Of a stretch of 64,000 nt of DNA, positions 9,096 to 17,863 are shown piece by piece. The notes under the pieces were generated by a model. The model did no database searches. It had not been told where the DNA came from and saw only the letters and a program-made list of their open reading frames with translations. This DNA comes from Methyloligella halotolerans (GTDB lineage Bacteria > Pseudomonadota > Alphaproteobacteria > Rhizobiales > Methyloligellaceae), in NCBI RefSeq assembly GCF_001708935.1, contig NZ_MASI01000001.1, forward strand, positions 124,001 through 188,000, in the 5' to 3' direction. Position numbers and translations under genes: made by a program. Every line of letters begins with the position of its first letter. The stretch's first letter is position 1.

Positions 9096-9650
9096 CTATT
9101 GCTTCGGATCGCCCACTTCACCATGAACCTTCGGCGGGGTGAACTCGATGCCCTCTTCCTTCTCGTGGGCAGCGATCGCGGCGTCCTTGATGCCGGCAAG
9201 ACCGTCCTTGTAGATGCCGGTGACGATCTCCTCGGCCTTCTCATCGGTGGCGCCGTCCGCGTCGAATTCGCCGGTCCAGTAGATCACCGTGCGGTTGGGC
9301 TCGTCGTCTTTCTCGACCCAGATCTTGGATTTGTAGTTCTTGACGGGCAGGGGGCTCTCCACGATCTCGTAAGAGTAGCTGTGGTCGTCCTGACCGGTCC
9401 GCTTCTCGACGATCTTGCCACCGTCGCCGAGGGTCAGCTCACGGTACGTGTCGCCGTCCTTTTCGCTCTCGACGCACTCGACGACAGCCGGGTGCCAGTC
9501 CTTGATCGAGCAGAAGTCGCTCACCAGTGCCCAGACCTGATCGGGCAGGCCAGGGGCTTCGGTGCGGCCCTTGGCGTCAGCGGCGAGCGCCGAACTGCCG
9601 CAAAATGCGGTGAGGGCGGCGACTGCTATGGCGCTTCTCCATGTGGGCAT
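9096..9650 (-). CDS. Exported SRPBCC/polyketide-cyclase-like protein
   Basis: The 184-residue product begins with a signal peptide (MPTWRSAIAVAALTAFCGSS, then ALA-A cleavage near residue 24). The mature part resembles START-like SRPBCC domains: GLPDQVWALVSDFCSIKDWHPAV is the classic helix-grip entrance, followed by beta strands (YRELTLGDGG, SYSYEIVESPLPVKNY, NRTVIYWTGEFDADG) and a C-terminal helix (YKDGLAGIKDAAIAA). The family binds hydrophobic ligands; the ligand here is unknown. The ATG follows GGAGGAAAAC. It is divergent from degQ and convergent with the ribosomal operon. Confidence 0.8.
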   Translation of the reverse strand: MPTWRSAIAVAALTAFCGSSALAADAKGRTEAPGLPDQVWALVSDFCSIKDWHPAVVECVESEKDGDTYRELTLGDGGKIVEKRTGQDDHSYSYEIVESPLPVKNYKSKIWVEKDDEPNRTVIYWTGEFDADGATDEKAEEIVTGIYKDGLAGIKDAAIAAHEKEEGIEFTPPKVHGEVGDPKQ

Positions 9651-9826
9651 ATGTTTTCCTCCAAATCGTCTTTGTGTAGCTTGCTAAAAACGAATTCCGG
9701 CATCCTAGTGCAAGTCAGCGGTGGAGCAAGTGTGCGGCGACAGCCCTTGTTCCGCCATGCCGTTCCTTACGCTATACGAAGGCCAATGTTCCCGGGCCGT
9801 GAATCGGAGCCTTTGCCATTATTTCC

Positions 9827-11228
9827 ATGAGATATAGCAGCCTCTTCGTCGTTCTACTCGCAGCACTCCTGGGGGGTACCCAGCCTCGGCAGAGATCCGG
9901 GTGGTGCCCAAGAGCCAGGCCGCGCTGAAGCAGTCCTACGCGCCGGTGGTCAAGAAGGCGGTACCGGCGGTGGTGAACGTCTATGTGAGCCGCCGGGTGT
10001 CCCAGCGGGTCTCGCCGTTCATGAACGACCCGTTCTTCCAACGCTTCTTCCGCGACTTCGGCATGCCGCGGGAGCGGGTGCAAAACTCGCTCGGCTCCGG
10101 GGTGATCGTGGGGGACGAGGGGATCGTGGTCACCAACAACCATGTCATAGAAGGCAGTGGCGAGGCGGAGATCACCGTGGCGCTCTCGGACGGTCGGGAG
10201 TTTCCGGCCGAGATCATCCTGAAGGACGACAGGACGGATCTGGCCGTGCTCAGGCTCGATGCCAAAGGCGAGAAATTCCGCTCGGTCGCATTCGCCGATT
10301 CCGACAGCCTGCAGGTGGGCGATATCGTGCTCGCCATCGGAGACCCGTTCGGCGTGGGGCAAACGGTAACAAGCGGCATCGTCTCGGCGCTCGCCCGGAC
10401 CCAGGTGGGCATCTCGGACTACCAGTTCTTCATCCAAACCGATGCGGCCATCAATCCCGGCAATTCGGGCGGCGCGCTGATCGACATGGACGGCCATCTG
10501 GTCGGCATCAACACCGCAATCTTCTCCAAGAGCGGCGGGTCGCACGGGATCGGATTCGCGATTCCCTCCAATATGGTGCGGCTGGTGGTGAAGGCGGCAC
10601 TTGAAGGCGGCACGGTGCGGCGGCCCTGGCTTGGCGCGTCGCTGCAGCCGGTTACCTCCCAACTGGCCGATACGCTGGGCCTCAAGAGCCCGCGCGGCGC
10701 GCTGGTGAACGAGATCAACGCCGCGGGACCCGGCGCCAAGGCCGGACTTCAGGTCGGCGACGTGGTCTTGAGCGTAGACGGGATGGCGGTGAAGGACCCG
10801 CAAGCCCTGCAGTACCGGCTGGTGACCAAGGGGATCGGCGGCACGGCCACGCTCGGCGTCATGCGCGATGGACGGGCTCAGGATGTGACGCTGAAGCTGG
10901 TGCCTGCGGCGGAAGTGCCGCCCCGGAACGAGAAGCTGCTCGAAGGGCGCACGCCGCTCACCGGCGCCAAGGTCGCCAATCTCTCGCCGGCCGTGGCGGA
11001 GGAGCTCGACCTCGCCAATGAAGGGCCGGGCGTCGTGGTAATGGACGTTACCCGCGGGACCGTTGCGGCGCGGGTCGCTTGCGGCCGGGCGATATCGTGA
11101 AGACGGTCAACGGCGAGGAGGTGACGGCGGTGAAGCAGCTCGTCACTCTGCTGTCCAACAATACCGGCGGCTGGGAGCTGCAGATCGCGCGGGGCGGCCG
11201 CATCTTGAGCCTTCAGATCGGAGGCTAG
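9827..11228 (+). CDS. degQ: DegP/DegQ-type periplasmic serine protease (two apparent missing bases)
   Basis: This trypsin-like HtrA protease degrades misfolded envelope proteins in the periplasm. The signal peptide MRYSSLFVVLLAALLGG starts at ATG 9827 in frame 2; the mature part (SAEIRVVPKSQ...) is in frame 1 after a G-run at 9871-9876 that seems one G short. The catalytic triad is visible: His in NNHVIEG, Asp in DRTDLAVLRLD, Ser in NPGNSGGALID. Two PDZ domains follow; the second is broken near 11070 (GTCGCTTG where GTCGGCTTG would restore RVGLRPGDIVKTVNGEEV) and ends at TAG 11226. With both bases restored the gene encodes 467 residues, a normal length. Symbol follows the DegQ/DegP family and is not paralogue-specific. 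Confidence 0.85.
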
Positions 11229-11238
11229 GACCTAACAG

Positions 11239-12582
11239 ATGTCCAGTTTGTTCGAAGCCGCCGGAATGGAGCGGAACGCGCCGCGGCCTTTGGCCGACCG
11301 GCTCCGGCCCGAGAGCTTGGCGACCGTCATCGGCCAGGAGCATCTGCTCGGCGAAAACGGCCTTCTCACGCGGATGGTTGCGGCCGGCCGGCTTAGTTCC
11401 GTCATCTTCTGGGGACCGCCTGGGACGGGCAAGACGACGGTTGCCCGCCTGCTGGCCCAGGTCACCGATCTCGATTTCGTGCAGCTCTCGGCGATTCAGT
11501 CCGGCGTGCAGGATCTCCGCAAGGTCTTCGATGCGGCGAAGGCGCGCCGGGAGCAGGGGCGGGGCACGTTGCTCTTCGTGGACGAGATCCACCGCTTCAA
11601 CCGGTCCCAGCAGGATGCCTTCCTGCCGCATATGGAGGACGGCACGATCACGCTGGTCGGCGCGACGACGGAGAACCCGTCCTTCGAGCTGAATTCGGCC
11701 GTGCTGTCGCGCTCGACCGTGCTGACCTTCAGACGGCTGGATCACGACGCGTTGGCCGAGTTGCTCGTGCGGGCGGAAGAGTTCGAAGGCCGAAAGCTCC
11801 CCCTCGACGACGATGCCCGCTCGGCGCTGATCGATATGGCCGACGGCGACGGCCGTGCGCTGGCGACGCTCGCCGAGGACGTGCTACTCGCCACCCATAA
11901 GGGGGTTGAGAAGCCGCTGACGCGGGAAGAACTGACCGAGCTGGTTCAGCGCCGGGCGCCGCTCTACGACAAGTCACAGGACGGCCATTACAATCTCATC
12001 AGCGCGCTCCATAAATCGGTGCGGGGGTCCGATCCGGACGCGGCGCTCTACTGGCTGGCGCGCATGCTGGCGGGCGGCGAAGACCCGCTCTATATCGCCC
12101 GGCGGCTGGTCCGCATGGCCGTGGAAGATATCGGCATGGCCGATCCGGTGGCGCTGGTGCATGCCAACGCCGCGAAGGACGCCTATGACTTTCTTGGGTC
12201 GCCGGAGGGCGAGCTCGCGCTTGCGCAAGTCACCGTCTATCTCGCCACGGCGCCCAAGTCGAACGCCGCCTATATGGCGTTCAACGCAGCGACAAGGACG
12301 GCGCGGGAGCACGGCTCCTATCTGCCGCCGAAGCATATCCTGAACGCCCCAACCCGGCTCATGAAAGACGAGGGGTACGGGGCGGGCTACGCCTACGACC
12401 ACTCCCAGGAAGGCGCGTTCTCGGGGCAGAACTATTTTCCGGACGAGATGGAGCGGGAGCAGTTCTACAAGCCCACGCCGTATGGCTACGAGGAGCAGGT
12501 GGGCAAGCGGCTTGAGCGCTGGTCGAAAATCCGCGCGGAGCGTAGCGGGGCAGGGAAAGCGCCGGGCAAGGGGGAGTCATGA
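11239..12582 (+). CDS. rarA: Replication-associated recombination protein A (AAA+ ATPase)
   Basis: RarA (MgsA) is a clamp-loader-like AAA+ ATPase acting at stalled replication forks. The 447-residue product has Walker A GPPGTGKTT at about residue 57, Walker B LLFVDEIHRFNRSQQDAFLP, sensor 1 GATTENPSFELN, and the family-specific C-terminal tetramerisation domain (HKSVRGSDPDAALYWLARML, then EDIGMADP). It starts 11 bp after degQ and overlaps crcB by 4 bp. Confidence 0.95.
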   Translation: MSSLFEAAGMERNAPRPLADRLRPESLATVIGQEHLLGENGLLTRMVAAGRLSSVIFWGPPGTGKTTVARLLAQVTDLDFVQLSAIQSGVQDLRKVFDAAKARREQGRGTLLFVDEIHRFNRSQQDAFLPHMEDGTITLVGATTENPSFELNSAVLSRSTVLTFRRLDHDALAELLVRAEEFEGRKLPLDDDARSALIDMADGDGRALATLAEDVLLATHKGVEKPLTREELTELVQRRAPLYDKSQDGHYNLISALHKSVRGSDPDAALYWLARMLAGGEDPLYIARRLVRMAVEDIGMADPVALVHANAAKDAYDFLGSPEGELALAQVTVYLATAPKSNAAYMAFNAATRTAREHGSYLPPKHILNAPTRLMKDEGYGAGYAYDHSQEGAFSGQNYFPDEMEREQFYKPTPYGYEEQVGKRLERWSKIRAERSGAGKAPGKGES

Positions 12583-12950
12583 CCATTTTCTACGTTGCGG
12601 CAGGTGGCGCGGTCGGTGCGAGTCTCCGCTACCTCGTCGGCGTGGCCTCGGGCCGGCTGATCGGCTTCGGGTTTCCTTGGGGAACGCTGGTCTGCAACGT
12701 GCTGGGTTGTTTCCTCATGGGTGTGCTGATCGAGGCCATGGCGACGAAGCTGACCGTACATAACGATCTCCGGGCGTTTCTCGCGGTCGGCCTGCTGGGC
12801 GGGTTCACCACCTATTCGGCGTTTTCCGCGGATTTCGCCCTGCTGCTGGAACGGGGCGACACGGTTCAGGCCATCCTTTACGTCGCGACGACCGTCACCC
12901 TTGCGCTTGCCGGCGTGTTCGCCGGGCTGGCCTTCGTCCGGGCGCTGTAA
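12579..12950 (+). CDS. crcB: Fluoride efflux transporter CrcB
   Basis: CrcB/Fluc is a dimeric inner-membrane fluoride channel. The 123-residue product has four hydrophobic helices and the family motifs GGAVGASLRYLVG near the N-terminus, GTLVCNVLGCFLMG, and GGFTTYSAFSAD (the phenylalanine-box/TM3 break region). Overlap ATGA with rarA suggests coupling. No fluoride riboswitch is expected inside this operon and none is seen. Confidence 0.93.
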   Translation: MTIFYVAAGGAVGASLRYLVGVASGRLIGFGFPWGTLVCNVLGCFLMGVLIEAMATKLTVHNDLRAFLAVGLLGGFTTYSAFSADFALLLERGDTVQAILYVATTVTLALAGVFAGLAFVRAL

Positions 12951-12952
12951 GC

Positions 12953-13939
12953 ATGGCCGGGGTCGAGACAAGGGAGGTTTCCCGGGACGAGGACGGCATG
13001 CGGCTCGACCGCTGGTTCAAGTCCCATTACGCGAGCCTTCCCCATAGCCGACTGGAGAAGCTGCTCAGAACGGGGCAGGTGCGGGTCGATGGCGGCCGGG
13101 TGAAGTCTCATACGCGGCTGGAGGCGGGCCAGCAGGTACGGGTGCCGCCCATGCAGGCTTTCGAGGGCGGCCGATCGCCGAAGGAGAAGCCTCAGCTCAG
13201 CGCCGCGGATGCGAAATTCCTGCGCGACATCACGCTTTACGAGGACGACGATCTCCTGATCCTCAACAAACCCTCGGGCATGGCGGTGCAGGGGGGCAGC
13301 AAGACGGCGCGGCATATCGACGGGATGCTGGCAGGGCTCGGCGACGGGCCGGAGACGCGTCCTCGGCTGGTGCACCGGCTGGACCGGGATACGTCGGGCG
13401 TGTTGGTGGTCGCCAAGCGGCGCTCCATCGCCGCGACACTCGGCAAGGCCTTCCAGACCCGGTCGGTGCGGAAGATCTACTGGGCCGTGGTGCATGGCCT
13501 GCCGAAGCCGCCCCAGGGCAAGATCGATGCAGCGCTGGTGAAGGCCACGGGACCGGAGGGGGACCGGGTGCGAAAAGCCCGGCCGGGCGAGCAGGAGCAG
13601 GCTCAGAGCGCGGTCACGTATTACGCGGTGGTGGATCGGGCTGGCGAGATCGCTTCCTACGTCTCCCTCAAGCCCGTCACGGGACGCCAACACCAATTGC
13701 GCGCCCATATGGCCATGTGCGGACACTCGATCCTTGGCGACAGTAAGTATCCGCCGGACGAAGGGCAGGAGCTGCCCGAGGGCATCGCCAACAAGCTGCA
13801 TCTCCATGCCCGGCGCATCAGTTTCAAGCATCCGACGGGAGACGGCATCGTGGACGTCACGGCGCCGCTTCCCGATCATATGAAGGCGAGCTTCGCCGCC
13901 TTCGGATTTACCGAGAAGGGTGGCGAAGACGCGCAATAG
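12953..13939 (+). CDS. RluA-family 23S rRNA pseudouridine synthase (RluC/D-like)
   Basis: These enzymes isomerise uridine to pseudouridine in 23S rRNA. The 328-residue product has an N-terminal S4 domain (RLDRWFKSHYASLPHSRLEK) and the catalytic domain with motif II LVHRLDRDTSGVLVVAK containing the catalytic Asp (HRLDRDTSG). A C-terminal KPVTGRQHQLRAHMA segment follows. The S4 plus catalytic arrangement fits RluC/RluD rather than RluA. It starts two bases after crcB. Confidence 0.9.
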   Translation: MAGVETREVSRDEDGMRLDRWFKSHYASLPHSRLEKLLRTGQVRVDGGRVKSHTRLEAGQQVRVPPMQAFEGGRSPKEKPQLSAADAKFLRDITLYEDDDLLILNKPSGMAVQGGSKTARHIDGMLAGLGDGPETRPRLVHRLDRDTSGVLVVAKRRSIAATLGKAFQTRSVRKIYWAVVHGLPKPPQGKIDAALVKATGPEGDRVRKARPGEQEQAQSAVTYYAVVDRAGEIASYVSLKPVTGRQHQLRAHMAMCGHSILGDSKYPPDEGQELPEGIANKLHLHARRISFKHPTGDGIVDVTAPLPDHMKASFAAFGFTEKGGEDAQ

Positions 13940-13979
13940 CGAGCCCGGCTGGTTGGGGCAAAATCCGGAGGACTGAGAG

Positions 13980-14381
13980 ATGATCTCGCGATCGACCTGG
14001 TTCGGGCGGTTTGCCCATGATGTGGCCCGGCTCACCGGCCGGCCCTTGACCTTCCTGATAGCCGTCGGAGTGATCGTCGTGTGGGGCGTAACGGGACCCC
14101 TTTTTGATTACAGCGACACCTGGCAGCTTGTGATCAACACCAGTACCACGATCGTGACCTTCCTGATGGTGTTCGTGATTCAGAACACCCAGAACCGGGA
14201 TACGGCGGCGATGCACATCAAGCTGGACGAGCTGATCCGCGTGAACACCCACGCCCGCAACGTCATGCTCAATCTCGAAGAGCTCGACGAAAAGGAGCTG
14301 GAGCTGATCCGCAGCGACTTCGAGGAGCTTGCGAAAGAGGATGCGGAGCGCCGCAGAGGGGCGGCGCTCGAGACGAGGTAG
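13980..14381 (+). CDS. Low-affinity iron permease family protein
   Basis: The 133-residue product has two strong hydrophobic segments (about residues 20-40 and 47-65) followed by a charged C-terminal helix (about 75-120). The core TWQLVINTSTTIVTFLMVFV then IQNTQNRDTAAMHIKLDEL is the signature of the small bacterial low-affinity iron permease family (related to fungal Fet4). A transport role in bacteria is not well established, so the name is family-based only. It is followed after 19 bp by the ATP12 chaperone. Confidence 0.8.
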   Translation: MISRSTWFGRFAHDVARLTGRPLTFLIAVGVIVVWGVTGPLFDYSDTWQLVINTSTTIVTFLMVFVIQNTQNRDTAAMHIKLDELIRVNTHARNVMLNLEELDEKELELIRSDFEELAKEDAERRRGAALETR

Positions 14382-14400
14382 AGAGTTGGTTGGAGGCATT

Positions 14401-15105
14401 TTGAGCTTGGACCGTTTTTACAAGGAGGTCTCGGTGGGCGAGACCGAGACCGGCGAATTTCAGCTGTTGCTGGATGGACGGACCGTGAAGACCCCGGGAC
14501 GGAATGTTCTGGCGCTACCGAACCGGGATCTGGGCGAGGCGGTCGCCGAGGAGTGGCGCGCCCAGGGCAAGCAGATCCTGCCGGAGACCATGCCCATGAC
14601 CCGGCTGGTCAATACGGCGATCGATGGGGTGCGGGACAACGAGGCGGCGGTGGCAGACGATATCGCCACCTTCGCCGGCACCGATCTTCTCTGCTATCGG
14701 GCCGACGGGCCTGACGGGCTCGTGGCCATGCAGGGTGAGGCTTGGGATCCCGCTCTGCGCTGGGCGGAAGGCCGCGTGGGCGGGACGTTCCACCTCTCAG
14801 AAGGGGTGATGCATGTCGATCAGCCGGACGAAACCATGGCGGGGATCCAGTCGTTGCTCTCGGGGTTCACGCCGTTCGAGCTTACCGCGCTTCACATCAT
14901 GACGAGCCTGACGGGTTCGGCCGTGCTGGCGCTGGCCGTGGCCGAGGGCGAGCTCTCGACCGAAGATGCGTGGGGCGCGGCCCATGTGGACGAGGATTGG
15001 CAAATCTCCCAGTGGGGCGAGGACAAGGAAGCCTCGGACCGCCGGGCCAAGCGGAAGGACGATTTCGACACGGCGGCGCGCATGATGGCGCTGGTGCGGA
15101 ACTAG
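14401..15105 (+). CDS. ATP12-type F1-ATPase assembly chaperone
   Basis: ATP12 proteins bind the alpha subunit of F1-ATPase during assembly; bacterial versions are confined largely to Alphaproteobacteria. I choose the TTG at 14401 because GGAGG lies 5 bases upstream and the peptide then begins LSLDRFYKEVSV, matching family N-termini; the frame is open further upstream without conservation. The 234-residue product shows the family core (RTVKTPGRNVLALPN, TMPMTRLVNTAIDGV, FAGTDLLCYRA, WDPALRWAE, MTSLTGSAVLALAV). No F1 genes are nearby. Confidence 0.93.
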   Translation: MSLDRFYKEVSVGETETGEFQLLLDGRTVKTPGRNVLALPNRDLGEAVAEEWRAQGKQILPETMPMTRLVNTAIDGVRDNEAAVADDIATFAGTDLLCYRADGPDGLVAMQGEAWDPALRWAEGRVGGTFHLSEGVMHVDQPDETMAGIQSLLSGFTPFELTALHIMTSLTGSAVLALAVAEGELSTEDAWGAAHVDEDWQISQWGEDKEASDRRAKRKDDFDTAARMMALVRN

Positions 15106-15188
15106 CGGCGATCGCCCCCAGGGCTTGCCTCTGGGGCCTGCCATGCTATTGAGCGTGGCAGTAATCACAGTCGGGTTGGGGAAGGCAT

Positions 15189-16721
15189 ATGAAAGAAGTC
15201 CTCGAAGAGCTTGAGATGCGCCGGGAGAAAGCCCGGGCGGGCGGCGGCCAGAAGCGCATCGACGCCCAGCACAGTCGCGGCAAGCTGACCGCCCGCGAGC
15301 GGCTGGAGCTGCTGCTCGACGACGGCTCCTTCGAGGAGTTCGACATGTATGTCGAACATCGCTGCACCGATTTCGGGATGGAAGAGACCAAGGTGCCGGG
15401 CGACGGCGTGGTGACCGGCTGGGGCACCATCAACGGCCGGGTGGTCTATGTCTTCGCCAAGGACTTCACGGTGTTCGGCGGCTCGCTGTCCGAAACCCAT
15501 GCCCAGAAGATGATCAAGATCCAGGACATGGCGCTGAAGAACCGCGTCCCGATCATCGGCCTGTTCGATGCGGGCGGCGCGCGCATCCAGGAAGGCGTCG
15601 CGGCGCTGGGCGGTTATGGCGAGGTCTTCCTGCGCAACGTTCAGGCCTCCGGCGTGATCCCGCAGATCTCCGTCATCATGGGGCCGTGCGCGGGCGGCGA
15701 CGTCTATTCGCCAGCCATGACCGACTTCATCTTCATGGTGCGCGACACGTCCTACATGTTCGTCACCGGTCCCGACGTGGTGAAGACCGTGACCAAGGAA
15801 GAGGTGACCGCGGAAGAGCTGGGTGGGGCCTCGATCCACACCACCAAGTCCTCGATCGCCGACGGCGCCTACGACAATGACGTGGAGACGCTGCTGCAGA
15901 TGCGGCGCTTCATGGATTTCCTCCCCGCGAGCAACCTTTCCGGGGTGCCGGAGCTGCCGACCCAGGATCCGTGGGACCGGGCGGACCATTCGCTCGATAC
16001 GCTCATCCCCGACAATCCGAACATGCCCTACGACATGAAGGAGCTGATCACCAAGGTCGTGGACGAGGGCGATTTCTTCGAGATCCAGGAGGATTTCGCC
16101 AAGAACATCGTCACCGGCTTCGGGCGCATGGAGGGCCGCACCATCGGCGTGGTGGCGAACCAGCCCATGGTTCTGGCCGGCGTGCTCGATTCCGATGCCT
16201 CGCGGAAAGCGGCTCGGTTCGTGCGCTTCTGCGATTGCTTCCAGATCCCGCTGGTGACCTTCGTCGACGTGCCGGGCTTCCTGCCGGGCACGGCCCAGGA
16301 ATATGGCGGTCTCATCAAGCATGGCGCGAAGCTGCTCTTCGCCTTTACCGAGGCGACCGTGCCGAAGGTCACCGTCATCACCCGCAAGGCCTATGGCGGC
16401 GCCTACGACGTCATGTCCTCAAAGCACATCCGGGCAGATGTGAACTATGCCTGGCCGACGGCCGAGATCGCGGTGATGGGCCCGAAGGGCGCCGCCGAGA
16501 TCCTGTATCGCGCCGACCTGAACGACCCGGAGAAGATCCAGAAGCGTATCGCCGAATACGAGAAGCGCTTCGCCAATCCGTTCGTGGCGGCGGAGCGGGG
16601 CTATATCGACGAGGTGATCATGCCCCACGGCACCCGCCCACGTATCGCCCGGGCGCTCCGTATGCTTCAGAACAAAGAAGCCGAGACCCCGTGGAAGAAG
16701 CACAACAACCTGCCGCTCTGA
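15189..16721 (+). CDS. pccB: Propionyl-CoA/acyl-CoA carboxylase beta (carboxyltransferase) subunit
   Basis: PccB transfers CO2 from carboxybiotin on PccA to propionyl-CoA, giving methylmalonyl-CoA. The 510-residue product is full length with the N-terminal [19 protein letters not shown] motif, the acyl-CoA oxyanion-hole region ([20 protein letters not shown]) and the carboxybiotin-side region ([20 protein letters not shown], then [20 protein letters not shown]). The biotin-carrying partner pccA is 7 kb downstream on the same strand, separated by an efflux operon. Confidence 0.93.
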   Translation: MKEVLEELEMRREKARAGGGQKRIDAQHSRGKLTARERLELLLDDGSFEEFDMYVEHRCTDFGMEETKVPGDGVVTGWGTINGRVVYVFAKDFTVFGGSLSETHAQKMIKIQDMALKNRVPIIGLFDAGGARIQEGVAALGGYGEVFLRNVQASGVIPQISVIMGPCAGGDVYSPAMTDFIFMVRDTSYMFVTGPDVVKTVTKEEVTAEELGGASIHTTKSSIADGAYDNDVETLLQMRRFMDFLPASNLSGVPELPTQDPWDRADHSLDTLIPDNPNMPYDMKELITKVVDEGDFFEIQEDFAKNIVTGFGRMEGRTIGVVANQPMVLAGVLDSDASRKAARFVRFCDCFQIPLVTFVDVPGFLPGTAQEYGGLIKHGAKLLFAFTEATVPKVTVITRKAYGGAYDVMSSKHIRADVNYAWPTAEIAVMGPKGAAEILYRADLNDPEKIQKRIAEYEKRFANPFVAAERGYIDEVIMPHGTRPRIARALRMLQNKEAETPWKKHNNLPL

Positions 16722-16802
16722 ATAACGGTCCCATGACATTGTTGCGGGAAAACGCGAAACCCCGGTAAGCTTACAACCGGTTCAGTGGTTCAGGGGGATG
16801 TC

Positions 16803-17081
16803 ATGCGTTTATCTGCTACGATTCTGGGACTTGGGCTGGCTTTCGGAGGCGCCGCTTTAAGCGCCACGCCGGCCGCGGCCTATACCTGCGGTGAGCTCTG
16901 GTGGCTGCGCAACCAGATCTATCATGCGAACGGCTACTGCTTTAAGACCCGCAATGCGATCAACACGTTCGGCAATGCGGGATGTCTCTACGACAACGCC
17001 AACTCCATGCCGATGTCGACGACGGACCGCGACGCGGTGGCGACGATCAAGCAGCAGGAGCGCTATCAGGGCTGCCGCTAG
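16803..17081 (+). CDS. Small secreted YARHG-like protein
   Basis: Starting at ATG 16803, the 92-residue product has a signal peptide (MRLSATILGLGLAFGGAALS, then cleavage near PAAA-Y). The mature part CGELWWLRNQIYHANGYCFK is a clear variant of the YARHG motif, followed by conserved FGNAGC and a C-terminal Cys (YQGC), so disulfides are possible. Function of the domain is unknown; it occurs in exported and lipid-anchored proteins. No operon partner is evident. Confidence 0.8.
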   Translation: MRLSATILGLGLAFGGAALSATPAAAYTCGELWWLRNQIYHANGYCFKTRNAINTFGNAGCLYDNANSMPMSTTDRDAVATIKQQERYQGCR

Positions 17082-17367
17082 AGTCTCCAAGCCTCGTCTT
17101 CCGCCGCCCTCTGTGATGGCTTGAATGGCGCCGATACGGTCCGGCGCGGCATCAGGATGCCTCGTTTCCCCCGCCGCCCGGGAGGGGCGCTTCCGTGCGC
17201 TCAAACTGATTCTCGCGCGTCACGAGAGGCGCATGAGAGGCGGGCTCTCATCGGCCCGCTCTTAACCGCCTGAAAACGCTTTTTAAACTGGAAGCGCGAA
17301 CAAAGCTTGCTTCTGGGCGTTGGTCCCTCTCTTTATTGGCAAATTCACCTATTGAACGGAGGCAGTT
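17082..17367. other. Gene-free spacer between YARHG-like and EF-hand genes
   Basis: The 286 bp stretch contains no convincing ORF. It has several short GAGAGGCG/GAGGCGC-like direct repeats around 17225-17245, and an AT-richer end (17280-17360) that probably holds the promoter of the EF-hand gene. Nothing else is recognised. Confidence 0.4.
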
Positions 17368-17775
17368 TTGACGAAGCTCGCGAAATTTATTCCTATTGCC
17401 GGTGCCGCTTTGATAATGTCCACCGCCGTCTATGCGGCCGACGCGGAGATCAGCGACACCATGAAAGTCGTCGATCCCGACATGGACAACGCGCTGACCC
17501 TGGAGGAAGCTCAGGCGGCCGGCGCCAAGGTGTTCAAGAAGCTGAACACGGACGACGACAACACCCTGGAAGCGGACGAGCTGAAGGGCCGCGTCAGCGA
17601 GCGGCAGCTCAAGAAGGCCGATCCGGACGATGACGGTTCTCTCGACATGGCCGAGTACGAGGCCCTGATCAAGAAGCGCTTCGAGGCGGCCAATCCCGAT
17701 GGCGACGACACCATCGAGTCCGATGAGCTTGAGACCAAGAAGGGCAAGAAGCTCCTCGAGCTGATCCAGGAGTAA
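17368..17775 (+). CDS. Secreted EF-hand calcium-binding protein
   Basis: The TTG start at 17368 follows GGAGG (spacing about 6). The 135-residue product has a signal peptide (cleavage near VYA-AD, residues 24-26) and four EF-hand loops in tandem: DPDMDNALTLEE, NTDDDNTLEADE, DPDDDGSLDMAE and NPDGDDTIESDE. Each keeps acidic residues at positions 1, 3, 5 and 12. It is a small calmodulin-like periplasmic or secreted protein; whether it buffers or senses calcium is not shown by the sequence. It is followed by a strong hairpin. Confidence 0.9.
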   Translation: MTKLAKFIPIAGAALIMSTAVYAADAEISDTMKVVDPDMDNALTLEEAQAAGAKVFKKLNTDDDNTLEADELKGRVSERQLKKADPDDDGSLDMAEYEALIKKRFEAANPDGDDTIESDELETKKGKKLLELIQE

Positions 17776-17830
17776 GACTCCATGTTTCCGGCGGCGAACC
17801 GGTCTTGATGGCTTGGTTCTGCCCGGAACG

Positions 17831-17863
17831 AAAATGGCCGCCCTTCGGGGCGGCTATTTTTTT
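17831..17863. terminator. Bidirectional rho-independent terminator
   Basis: GCCGCCC-TTCG-GGGCGGC forms a 7 bp stem with a UUCG tetraloop, followed by a TATTTTTTT run on the plus strand. An A-run (AAAA) on the left serves the minus strand less well. It lies between the convergent EF-hand and hydrolase genes, and the last codons (Lys-Lys) of the hydrolase lie in its T-run. Confidence 0.9.

Noticed and set aside
9871..9876. degQ as a phase-variable protease switched by its G-run
   Set aside because: A G6 run is short for slipped-strand switching, and the second break in the same gene is not in a run; sequencing error explains both more simply.
12953..13939. Naming the pseudouridine synthase rluC or rluD
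   Set aside because: S4 plus catalytic domain fits both, and I cannot discriminate target sites from sequence alone.
15113..15140. Terminator between atp12 gene and pccB
   Set aside because: A CCCCAG/CTGGGG hairpin is present but lacks a T-run, so it is not called.
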